Assembly: GCA_013811715.1 (NCBI GenBank)
Contig: JACCUS010000091.1
Coordinates: forward strand, 1 to 5,064
Length of the DNA stretch: 5,064 nucleotides
From: Nocardioidaceae bacterium
Lineage (GTDB): Bacteria > Actinomycetota > Actinomycetes > Propionibacteriales > Nocardioidaceae
Reading direction: 5' to 3'
Position 1 is the stretch's first letter, and the number at the start of each line of letters is the position of its first letter. Of this stretch, positions 1 through 5,064 are shown piece after piece. The translations under genes were made by a program, and so were the position numbers. The notes under the pieces were generated by a model. The model saw only the letters and a list, made by a program, of their open reading frames with translations. It was not told the DNA's origin and did not search any database.

Positions 1-200
1 ATCGGGTCGTACGGGGCGGCGCCGACCACGGCCAGCAGCGCCAGCGCAGCAAGCACCGCGGTCACGAGCAGGCCGATCCGGCCGTTGCGGTCCCGCCACA
101 CACCGCGGACGAAGTCGCGAAGCCCACCAGGGGCGGCGCCGGCGTCGACGTGTGCGACCGGCGGAGCACCCGGTGTGGGAAAGTCGGAAGAGCTGCTCAT
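1..200 (-). CDS. DppC/OppC-type ABC transporter permease, N-terminal part (cut by left edge)
   Basis: The reverse strand from an ATG at 200-198 is open to the left edge and gives 66 codons. The visible protein has a hydrophilic N-terminal tail rich in Ser, Pro and Ala (residues 1-25), a basic stretch ending in WRDRNGRIG (35-43), then one hydrophobic helix (about 43-60), and stops in AAPYDP. A basic R-x-N/K-x-x-G patch before the first membrane helix and a following P-Y-D-P is the usual start of OppC_N/DppC proteins, the second membrane subunit of peptide/nickel-type importers. The start codon overlaps the stop of the preceding permease gene as ATGA (197-200). No good Shine-Dalgarno sequence is visible just upstream, so translation probably depends on coupling. 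The substrate cannot be read from this fragment. The bulk of the gene, including its EAA loop, lies outside the window. Confidence 0.88.
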   Translation of the reverse strand, partial: MSSSSDFPTPGAPPVAHVDAGAAPGGLRDFVRGVWRDRNGRIGLLVTAVLAALALLAVVGAAPYDP

Positions 201-1156
201 CGAAGCCGCGCTCTGGGGTCCAGCGCCCGATACGTGAGGTCGACGAACAGGTTGACGAGCACGAAAGCCACCGCGACAAGGAGCACGGTGCTCTGCACCA
301 CGGCGTAGTCCTGCTCCAAGATGCCGGTCAGCAGCAGCCGGCCGAGGCCAGGCAGCGCGAATATCTGCTCGATGATCACCGTGCCGCCCAGCAGGTAGCC
401 GAACTGGATCCCGACGATCGTCACGATCGGGATCGACGCGTTGTGCAGGACATGGCGCAGCCTTATCCGGGTGGGCGAGAGACCCTTCCCCTGCGCGGTG
501 CGCACGAAGTCGGTGCTCTGCGCCTCCAGGTACGCCGATCGCGTCGTGCGCATGATCGTCGCCACCAGTCCCACCGAGAGCACCAGAGCCGGGTACAGCA
601 TCTGACTCAGGTTGCCCGACACCGACTCCGACAGCGGGACATACGAGCCCGGGTCGGGGAAGTAGGAGAACGCCGACGCGAGGGCGGCCACCGCCACCGA
701 CGCGATCACGAACTCGGGGATTGCCAGGCCGACCAGCCCGAGTGACTGCACCCCCACGTCGCGCGCCGCGCCTGGACGAGACGCGGCCAGCACGCCGAGC
801 GCGACGCCCACCGGCGTCGAGATGAGGATCGCCAGCACGGCGAGCTCGACCGTCACGGGCAGGGCGGCGACGATCAGCTCAGCGACCGACACGCCGGAGC
901 TGGCCGAGACTCCGAGGTTCCCGGTCAATACGCTGCCCATCCAGCTGGTGAACTGCTGCCAGACGGGCAGGTCGATCCCGTAGTAACGCTCGAGGGCGCC
1001 CAGTTGGTCGGGCGTCAGCACCCCCGTCTCGGTGCCAAGCTTGGCGGTGATGGCGTCGCCGGGCAACGCTCTCAGCACCACGAACACCAGCACCGCCACC
1101 CCTGCCAGCGTCCCCAACGTCCCCGCGAGGCGCGTGGCGAGGTAGCGCCAGCTCAT
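197..1156 (-). CDS. DppB/OppB-type peptide ABC transporter permease
   Basis: This 319-residue integral membrane protein forms half of the translocation channel of a peptide-class (DppBC/OppBC) importer. Membrane segments lie at about 12-30, 103-125, 136-160, 187-202, 245-266 and 288-310, the normal six-helix plan. The family-typical L-R-A-L-P-G-D follows helix 1 (residues 28-34), and the cytoplasmic EAA loop that docks on the ATPase is at about 211-225 (EAQSTDFVRTAQGKG). It ends in the common L-D-P-R tail. The frame is open further upstream, to 1276, but I place the start at 1156. There, MSWRYLATRL gives the family's usual N-terminus, a strong GGGAGG site (1169-1164) sits 7 nt ahead, and the ATG overlaps the binding-protein stop as ATGA (1153-1156). 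The length fits the family. Membership in the family is clear; the transported ligand is inferred only from the neighbouring genes. Confidence 0.95.
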   Translation of the reverse strand: MSWRYLATRLAGTLGTLAGVAVLVFVVLRALPGDAITAKLGTETGVLTPDQLGALERYYGIDLPVWQQFTSWMGSVLTGNLGVSASSGVSVAELIVAALPVTVELAVLAILISTPVGVALGVLAASRPGAARDVGVQSLGLVGLAIPEFVIASVAVAALASAFSYFPDPGSYVPLSESVSGNLSQMLYPALVLSVGLVATIMRTTRSAYLEAQSTDFVRTAQGKGLSPTRIRLRHVLHNASIPIVTIVGIQFGYLLGGTVIIEQIFALPGLGRLLLTGILEQDYAVVQSTVLLVAVAFVLVNLFVDLTYRALDPRARLR

Positions 1157-2700
1157 CCAGCGTCCTCCCAGGTGGCCGTCGTGAGATACTCCAACGACTC
1201 GGTGGGGAGCGCCTTGAAACCGGCGACGTCCGGACCCACCAGATAGTAGGACTGGTTCTGCTGCAGCCAGACCCACGGCGACAGCTCGAGCAGCCGCTGC
1301 TGAAGGTCACCGAACAGTTGTTGGCGCAGCGCCTCGTCCGTGGTGGAGTTGGCCTGCGTCAGCAGCCGGTCGAGCCCCGCGTCGGTCAGACCGGCCGGCT
1401 TGGTGAGCGAGGCGTCGCTCGTGTAGTAGCGGCCGTACATCAGATACGGGTCCGTGCTCCCTCCGTTGAGTGCGACGGCAGCGTCGTAGTCGGCCTCCAG
1501 CCAGTTGTCGACGTACACGTTGGTCTGCTGTTCTTGAAGATCGAGCTCCACGCCGATCTGGTCGAGCTGGCCTTGGACGGACTGGGCGACGTTGGTCGCG
1601 GTGGCGTACTCGCCGACCATCACGATGGTCTCCAGGGTGAACCCGTCGGGGTAGCCGGCATCGGCGAGCAGGTCCTCCGCCGCGTCGAGGTCGGGTGGGT
1701 CGCAGGGCAGGCCCTCGGTGTCGTCGTACTCATAGCCCGGGCTGGTGATCGGTCCGGTGACCTCGGCCTGCCCGAAGTACGCCGTCTTGACGACCTGCTG
1801 CCGGTCGAGTGCGCAGGCGATGGCCTGACGCACCGGCAGCTTGGTCAGCGGTCCGCGTCGGCCGTTCAGCATCAGGGCGTGGTAGGACAGCGTCGGCTGT
1901 GACAGCAGCTGCATGGCCTCGGTGTCGACCTGCTGAGCGACGCTCGGGTCGGACACGATGCCCAGGTCGAAGCTGCCCGCGTTCATCCCCGACAGGATGG
2001 ACGACTCGTCCGGGATGACGCGCAGCTCGACCGTCTCGAACTCGGGCACATCGCCCCAGTAGTCCTCGTTGGCCTCGAGTGTCACCTGCTGGCCCTGATC
2101 CCACGAGCCCCACCGGAACGCGCCGGTGCCGTTCACCTCTCGGCCCACACGGTCGGCTGAGATGTCCTTCTCGTCGAGGATGGCGGTGCCGGTGGAGGCA
2201 AGCACACGCAGCAGCGCCGTGTCGGGCTGCTTGAGTTCGAACACGAGCGTGGTGTCGCCCTCGGCGCGCACCTCGGAGACGTTGACCAGGTTCGACGCGA
2301 CCACCGACCCGACGTCAGGGTCCATCACGCGATCGATCGTCGCCTTCGCGTCGGCCGCGGTGAAGTCGGCGCCGTTGTGGAACGTCACGCCCTCGCGCAG
2401 CGTCAGGGTAACGGTCTGGCCGTCCTCGCTGACGTCCCACTTCGTCGCCAGCGAAGGCTCCAGGTCTCCCGCATCGGTGGTGTCGATCAGCGTGTCATAG
2501 ACGAGATCGAGTGTCTGGACAGTCTGGAATGCGGTGGCGACCGCCGGGTCGCGGCCGTCGATGTCACCCGTTCTGGCGACGATCAACGGCTCACCCGCAC
2601 TACTGCCTTCGGTGTCTGACGAGGGGTTGCAAGCGGTCAGCGCAAGCACGGCGGTAACCGTGAGGACGCCGAGCTGTCGAAGGTGGTGCTTTCTGGCCAT
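1153..2700 (-). CDS. Lipoprotein solute-binding protein of a peptide-type ABC importer (SBP_bac_5)
   Basis: A 515-residue extracytoplasmic receptor that would capture the substrate and deliver it to the two downstream permeases. The N-terminus is a lipoprotein signal: basic residues MARKHHLR, a hydrophobic core, then lipobox L21-T22-A23-C24, so Cys24 should be lipidated and anchored to the outer face of the membrane. After a Ser/Gly-rich linker comes the SBP_bac_5 signature LATKWDVSEDGQTVT plus REGVTFHNGADF (84-113), and the domain continues to near the end. The VRQAIACALDR element (about 290-300) is also typical of DppA/OppA-like proteins. Two cysteines beyond the anchor, Cys296 and Cys333, could pair. 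The start at 2700 is supported by AAAGGGA 6 nt upstream. It is the first gene of the leftward operon. Relatives bind di- or oligopeptides, murein tripeptide, nickel or other ligands; the nearby anmK makes a muropeptide plausible but does not prove it. Confidence 0.95.
   Translation of the reverse strand: MARKHHLRQLGVLTVTAVLALTACNPSSDTEGSSAGEPLIVARTGDIDGRDPAVATAFQTVQTLDLVYDTLIDTTDAGDLEPSLATKWDVSEDGQTVTLTLREGVTFHNGADFTAADAKATIDRVMDPDVGSVVASNLVNVSEVRAEGDTTLVFELKQPDTALLRVLASTGTAILDEKDISADRVGREVNGTGAFRWGSWDQGQQVTLEANEDYWGDVPEFETVELRVIPDESSILSGMNAGSFDLGIVSDPSVAQQVDTEAMQLLSQPTLSYHALMLNGRRGPLTKLPVRQAIACALDRQQVVKTAYFGQAEVTGPITSPGYEYDDTEGLPCDPPDLDAAEDLLADAGYPDGFTLETIVMVGEYATATNVAQSVQGQLDQIGVELDLQEQQTNVYVDNWLEADYDAAVALNGGSTDPYLMYGRYYTSDASLTKPAGLTDAGLDRLLTQANSTTDEALRQQLFGDLQQRLLELSPWVWLQQNQSYYLVGPDVAGFKALPTESLEYLTTATWEDAG
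1164..1169 (-). promoter_or_regulatory. Ribosome binding site fixing the DppB-type permease start
   Basis: On the minus strand GGGAGG lies 7 nt ahead of the ATG at 1156, inside the 3' end of the binding-protein gene. This strong site, with the ATGA overlap, argues for the 319-residue start over the longer open frame beginning at 1276. Confidence 0.75.
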
Positions 2701-2706
2701 GACGAG

Positions 2707-2713
2707 TCCCTTT
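2707..2713 (-). promoter_or_regulatory. Ribosome binding site of the solute-binding protein gene
   Basis: The minus strand reads AAAGGGA with 6 nt to the ATG at 2700, a good match to the anti-Shine-Dalgarno end of 16S rRNA. It supports the start that gives a full lipoprotein signal peptide. Confidence 0.7.
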
Positions 2714-2730
2714 CACCGAAGCGGCCCCAC

Positions 2731-2758
2731 TTGACGCTATCGTTTCGGACGTTATCTT
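2731..2758 (+). promoter_or_regulatory. Candidate sigma-70-type promoter for the hydrolase-anmK operon
   Basis: TTGACG at 2731-2736 matches five of six bases of the -35 consensus. It is followed after 16 bp by TATCTT at 2753-2758, four of six bases of the -10 consensus. Transcription would begin near 2765, leaving a leader of roughly 25 to 45 nt depending on the start codon of the hydrolase gene. This is a pattern match only, with no experimental support. Confidence 0.45.
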
Positions 2759-2779
2759 TCAACGAACGTCGTTGTAAAG
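2756..2779. promoter_or_regulatory. Inverted repeat, candidate operator
   Basis: The core CAACGA-ACG-TCGTTG (2760-2774) is a perfect 6-bp inverted repeat around a 3-nt centre. The symmetry continues as CTTT on the left (2756-2759) and AAAG on the right (2776-2779), if one extra T at 2775 is skipped, giving ten paired bases per arm. It overlaps the end of the plus-strand -10 candidate and the expected transcription start, and one candidate minus-strand -35. That is where a repressor could control both operons. It does not resemble the DasR dre site. A transcription-factor site is more likely than a terminator because there is no T-run after a GC-rich stem. Confidence 0.45.
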
Positions 2780-2810
2780 GCGAAACTTATTGACGAGGCT
2801 GGTCTTCGTG

Positions 2811-3935
2811 ATGCGCGAGTCGACACGGTACGCCGTCGAACAGGTGTCCGCGCGGCTGTTCTCCCGATCAGCCGAGGACGCTGGCCCCTCGGCGGTCGTC
2901 GTCGGGATCAGCGAGGACGGCGCCGAGCCGATGACGGTGAGCCATGGCCATGCCCGGGTGCTGGACGACGAGGGGTCTCCGACAGATCCCCGGCCGTTGC
3001 CGGAGGTGCCCGTCTTCGACGTCGGGTCGGTGACGAAGGTGGCGGTGACGACCGCACTGGTGATGAGCCTGGTCGACGAGGGGCGGCTGCGGCTGGACAC
3101 CCCGGTGCGTCGCTGGTTCAGCGAGTTCACTGGCGCGGGCAAGGAGACCGTGACGGTGCGCGATCTGCTCGAGCATCACGGCGGTCTGTGGGAGTGGTGG
3201 CCCACCTACGTCGCCGGCGCGGCGAGCGGCGCCGACGCGGTGCGGTGCGTTCAGCGTCTGCCGCTTCGCTACCGCCCCCGCGCCGGCTGGCACTACTCCG
3301 ACCTCGGGTTCATGCTGCTCGGCGAGATCGTGGCACGGGAGTTCGCGGCGCCGCTCGACCTGGTCGCCGAGCGGGTCTTGTTCGGTCCGCTGGACATGGT
3401 CTCGACCGGGTTCCGTCCTCGTGGCGCCGGCGGATCGGTCGACCGGGTCGTGGCCACGTCGCCCGGCGACTGGTACGAACGCCGCATGCTCGACACCGGT
3501 ACGCCGTACCCGGTGCCGTTGTCGAGCGGCTCGTTCGACGGCTGGCGGACTCACACGCTGGTGGGCGAGGCCAACGACGGAAACTGCTGGCACGCGTGTG
3601 GCGGGGTCGCGGGGCATGCCGGGCTCTTCATGAGTGCGCCGGATCTGCTGCGCCTCGGACGCGCGCTGCTGTCGTCGCTGGCAGCCGAGGGGCCGTGGAG
3701 CGCCGAGACAGCGGCTGAGTTCGTCAGGCCTGGGCGTTCTCCCGAGCAGGGGTTGGGTTTCCGGGTGGCGGGGCCGGCCGTCGGCCATTCGGGCTTCCCA
3801 GGCGCGCGCTTCGCGGTCTGGCCCGGTCAGCGGCGGGTGGTCGTGCTGTTGACCAATCGGCTGCACACCCGAGGCGAGCCTCGTAGCGTCGATGCCGAGT
3901 GGTCTGAGCTGATGCACGCGATGGAGGACACATGA
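2811..3935 (+). CDS. Cytoplasmic serine hydrolase, beta-lactamase fold; putative AmiE-like muramyl-peptide amidase
   Basis: A 374-residue member of the Beta-lactamase (PF00144) superfamily. With numbering from 2811, the nucleophile motif is S73-V-T-K76, the second motif is Y162-S-D164 (commonly Y-S-N), and H326-S-G328 takes the place of the K-T-G strand. Residues 264-273 read GGVAGHAGLF, preceded by GEANDGN (252-258). From memory this matches the conserved block of Bacillus YbbE/AmiE and related esterase-like proteins, where the block is usually preceded by V-H-D. AmiE cleaves the MurNAc to L-alanine bond. Adjacency to anmK, with an ATGA overlap at 3932-3935, makes such a role attractive here, but an esterase or D-peptidase is possible. 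No signal peptide is visible, so it should act in the cytoplasm. The start is uncertain: ATG 2811, GTG 2808 (9 nt after GAGG 2795-2798) or TTG 2790 (9 nt after AAGG 2777-2780); an in-frame stop at 2775 bounds it. Confidence 0.9.
   Translation: MRESTRYAVEQVSARLFSRSAEDAGPSAVVVGISEDGAEPMTVSHGHARVLDDEGSPTDPRPLPEVPVFDVGSVTKVAVTTALVMSLVDEGRLRLDTPVRRWFSEFTGAGKETVTVRDLLEHHGGLWEWWPTYVAGAASGADAVRCVQRLPLRYRPRAGWHYSDLGFMLLGEIVAREFAAPLDLVAERVLFGPLDMVSTGFRPRGAGGSVDRVVATSPGDWYERRMLDTGTPYPVPLSSGSFDGWRTHTLVGEANDGNCWHACGGVAGHAGLFMSAPDLLRLGRALLSSLAAEGPWSAETAAEFVRPGRSPEQGLGFRVAGPAVGHSGFPGARFAVWPGQRRVVVLLTNRLHTRGEPRSVDAEWSELMHAMEDT
3923..3927 (+). promoter_or_regulatory. Ribosome binding site of anmK
   Basis: GGAGG lies within the last codons of the hydrolase gene, only 4 nt before the ATG at 3932. 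The spacing is short, but the motif and the ATGA overlap together suggest coupled translation of the two enzymes. Confidence 0.6.
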
Positions 3936-5064
3936 GAGTCATCGGTGTCATGTCCGGCACCTCGTACGACGCGATCGACGTGGCGGCCGCCGACTTCGAT
4001 ATGGACGGCGACACCATCGTGCTGCGTCCGCTCGGGGCCATTCAGCTGTCGTACGCCGAGACGTTGCGCGAACGCATCGCCGGCGCCATGCCGCCGGCCA
4101 TGACGTCGTACGAGGATGTGTGCCGGCTCGACACCGAGCTCGGGCAGATCTTCGCTGCCGCGGCTTCAGGCGGCCTCGCAGAACTGTGTGGGGGCCGAGC
4201 CGACCTGATCGTTTCGCACGGCCAGACCATGTACCACTGGGTCGACGCGGAGGGGCGGGCTCGTGGCACGCTCCAGCTCGGTCAGCCCGCCTGGATCGCC
4301 GAACGCACCGGCCTGCCCGTCGTGTCGGATCTGCGCAGTCGCGACGTCGCCAACGGTGGGCAGGGTGCCCCCCTGGTGAGCATCTTCGACGTGCTGCTGT
4401 TGAGCGGCGGCGGGGGGCGTCGAGGTGCTCTCAACCTCGGCGGTATCGCCAACCTCACGGCCGTTGCAGCAACCAGCGACCCGCTGGCGTACGACCTCGG
4501 ACCGGCGAACGCGCTCATCGACGCCGCCGTCCGCGAGCTTTGTGCTGAGCCGTTCGACGCCGACGGGCGGCTTGCCTCGCGAGGTGCGGTGCACGAGGGG
4601 CTGCTCGGCTCGCTCCTCGAGGAGCCCTACTACAACCGCCCACCCCCGAAGTCGACCGGCAAGGAGACGTTCCACTGGCGGTACCTCGCCGACCGGCTCG
4701 TGGGCCACCCGCTCCTGCCGCCCGAGGACGTGGTCGCCACCGTGACCGAGCTGACGGCCAGGGTTGTGGCGGACGGCGTTAGCCGCCAGGGGCTCCACAC
4801 GGTGTTCGTGTCCGGTGGAGGAGCCCAGAACTCGTGGCTGACGCGGCGGATCGGCGACCTTGTCAGCCCGGGATGTTCGATGCGCAGCATCGCCGAGCTG
4901 GGCGTGGGCGTCGACGACAAGGAGGCTTACGCGTTCGCCCTGCTGGGCTTCCTCACTGTTCACGGCCTGCCTGGAACGGTGCCGTCGTGTACCGGGGCTG
5001 CGCGCGCCTCGGTGCTGGGCAGCATCACCCCTGGCGCATCTCCGCTGACCTTGCCCGGGCCGGC
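3932..5064 (+). CDS. anmK: Anhydro-N-acetylmuramic acid kinase (frame still open at right edge)
   Basis: AnmK opens the 1,6-anhydro ring of anhydro-MurNAc and phosphorylates it with ATP to MurNAc-6-phosphate in cytoplasmic murein recycling; the MurQ etherase normally acts next. The visible 377 codons carry the whole family pattern: MSGTSYDAID (7-16, nucleotide-binding loop), HGQT (96-99), DLRSRDVANGGQGAPL (133-148), LNLGGIANL (167-175), YDLGPAN (187-193), PPKSTGKETF (238-247), SGGGAQN (294-300), DDKEA (328-332) and GLPGTVPS, then VLGSITPG near the end. Asp188 and Glu331 probably correspond to the active-site Asp182 and Glu326 described for the Pseudomonas enzyme; this alignment is from memory. 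Usual length is about 370-390 residues, so only a short tail should be missing. The start is fixed by the MSGTS loop close to the N-terminus and by the ATGA overlap. Differences from E. coli-like sequences are Ala14 for Gly and GPAN for GPGN, probably lineage variants. Confidence 0.96.
   Translation, partial: MRVIGVMSGTSYDAIDVAAADFDMDGDTIVLRPLGAIQLSYAETLRERIAGAMPPAMTSYEDVCRLDTELGQIFAAAASGGLAELCGGRADLIVSHGQTMYHWVDAEGRARGTLQLGQPAWIAERTGLPVVSDLRSRDVANGGQGAPLVSIFDVLLLSGGGGRRGALNLGGIANLTAVAATSDPLAYDLGPANALIDAAVRELCAEPFDADGRLASRGAVHEGLLGSLLEEPYYNRPPPKSTGKETFHWRYLADRLVGHPLLPPEDVVATVTELTARVVADGVSRQGLHTVFVSGGGAQNSWLTRRIGDLVSPGCSMRSIAELGVGVDDKEAYAFALLGFLTVHGLPGTVPSCTGAARASVLGSITPGASPLTLPGP

Larger units (their letters stand above)
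2701..2789. promoter_or_regulatory. Divergent intergenic control region
   Basis: This is the only real non-coding gap in the window and separates the leftward transporter operon from the rightward hydrolase-anmK operon. It is visibly more A+T-rich than its surroundings, especially 2731-2790. It contains a plus-strand promoter candidate, a 15-bp-spaced direct repeat and an inverted repeat, each listed separately or discussed in the findings. A minus-strand promoter must also lie here. The best candidates I can see are TTGAAA with 17 bp to TAGCGT, or TTTACA (2778-2773) with 18 bp to TAACGT (2754-2749). Both have weak -10 matches, so I do not choose between them. Confidence 0.7.

Noticed and set aside
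152..745. Plus-strand open frame opposite the DppB-type permease
   Set aside because: It is dominated by Arg, His, Gln and Asp without hydrophobic core or motif, and it lies over a well-defined membrane protein on the minus strand.
1157..1276. N-terminal extension of the DppB-type permease to a start at 1276 (359 residues)
   Set aside because: The extra 40 residues are the binding-protein gene read in another frame and do not resemble a permease. The start at 1156 has a strong ribosome site, an ATGA overlap and the usual family N-terminus.
1318..1902. Plus-strand open frame opposite the solute-binding protein
   Set aside because: It looks like a low-complexity Val/Gly/Arg shadow of the SBP_bac_5 coding sequence and has no plausible start context.
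2756..2779. Inverted repeat as an intrinsic terminator
   Set aside because: It lies between divergent gene starts, the arms are not especially GC-rich and no T-tract follows on either strand.
2868..3917. Long open frame (349 codons) antisense to the serine hydrolase
   Set aside because: It is rich in Arg, His, Pro and Gln, with no domain pattern, which is typical of the reverse complement of a high-G+C gene. The plus strand carries ordered catalytic motifs.
2811..3935. Antibiotic-resistance class C beta-lactamase
   Set aside because: The S-x-x-K and Y-S-x motifs are shared by the fold, but there is no export signal, the third motif is H-S-G rather than K-T-G, and the GGVAGHAGLF block and anmK neighbour point to the AmiE/esterase branch.
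4166..4963. Open frame (265 codons) antisense to anmK
   Set aside because: Composition is that of a high-G+C shadow frame; the opposite strand is an unmistakable AnmK.

Overview
The window looks like chromosomal DNA of a high-G+C Gram-positive bacterium (Actinomycetota). By eye it is roughly two-thirds G+C, codons strongly prefer G or C in the third position, genes are packed with 4-bp ATGA overlaps, and the one lipoprotein has an actinobacterial-style Arg/Lys/His start followed by an LTAC lipobox. The genus cannot be fixed from this sequence alone; Nocardioides-like Propionibacteriales would fit.

Layout: two divergent gene sets face away from an approximately 110-bp control region near 2701-2810. 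Leftward (minus strand) runs a peptide-type ABC importer: a lipoprotein solute-binding protein of the SBP_bac_5 family (2700 to 1153), a DppB/OppB-type permease (1156 to 197), and the N-terminal part of a DppC/OppC-type permease (200 to the left edge). The ATPases expected for such a transporter are not in the window and would lie beyond the left edge. Rightward (plus strand) runs a signal-less serine hydrolase of the beta-lactamase/AmiE fold (start about 2811, end 3935), overlapping by 4 bp with anhydro-N-acetylmuramic acid kinase, anmK (3932 to the right edge). The anmK frame is still open at the edge, but essentially the whole conserved protein is visible.

How the genes may work together: AnmK is diagnostic of cell-wall (murein) recycling, because it converts 1,6-anhydro-MurNAc to MurNAc-6-phosphate. 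The hydrolase carries a GGVAGHAGLF block that I recall from the YbbE/AmiE group, whose Bacillus member removes peptides from MurNAc. A dipeptide/oligopeptide importer is transcribed divergently from the same short region. The most economical reading is a muropeptide uptake and dismantling module: import of peptidoglycan fragments, cytoplasmic removal of the peptide from the muramyl sugar, then phosphorylation of anhydro-MurNAc. The kinase call is firm. The fold of the hydrolase and the class of the transporter are firm. The amidase activity and the muropeptide substrate are inferences from context.

The shared intergenic region contains a plausible plus-strand promoter (TTGACG, 16-bp spacer, TATCTT) and a near-perfect inverted repeat just downstream of its -10, which is a good candidate operator controlling the module. 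I see no RNA genes, mobile elements, CRISPR arrays or clear intrinsic terminators.
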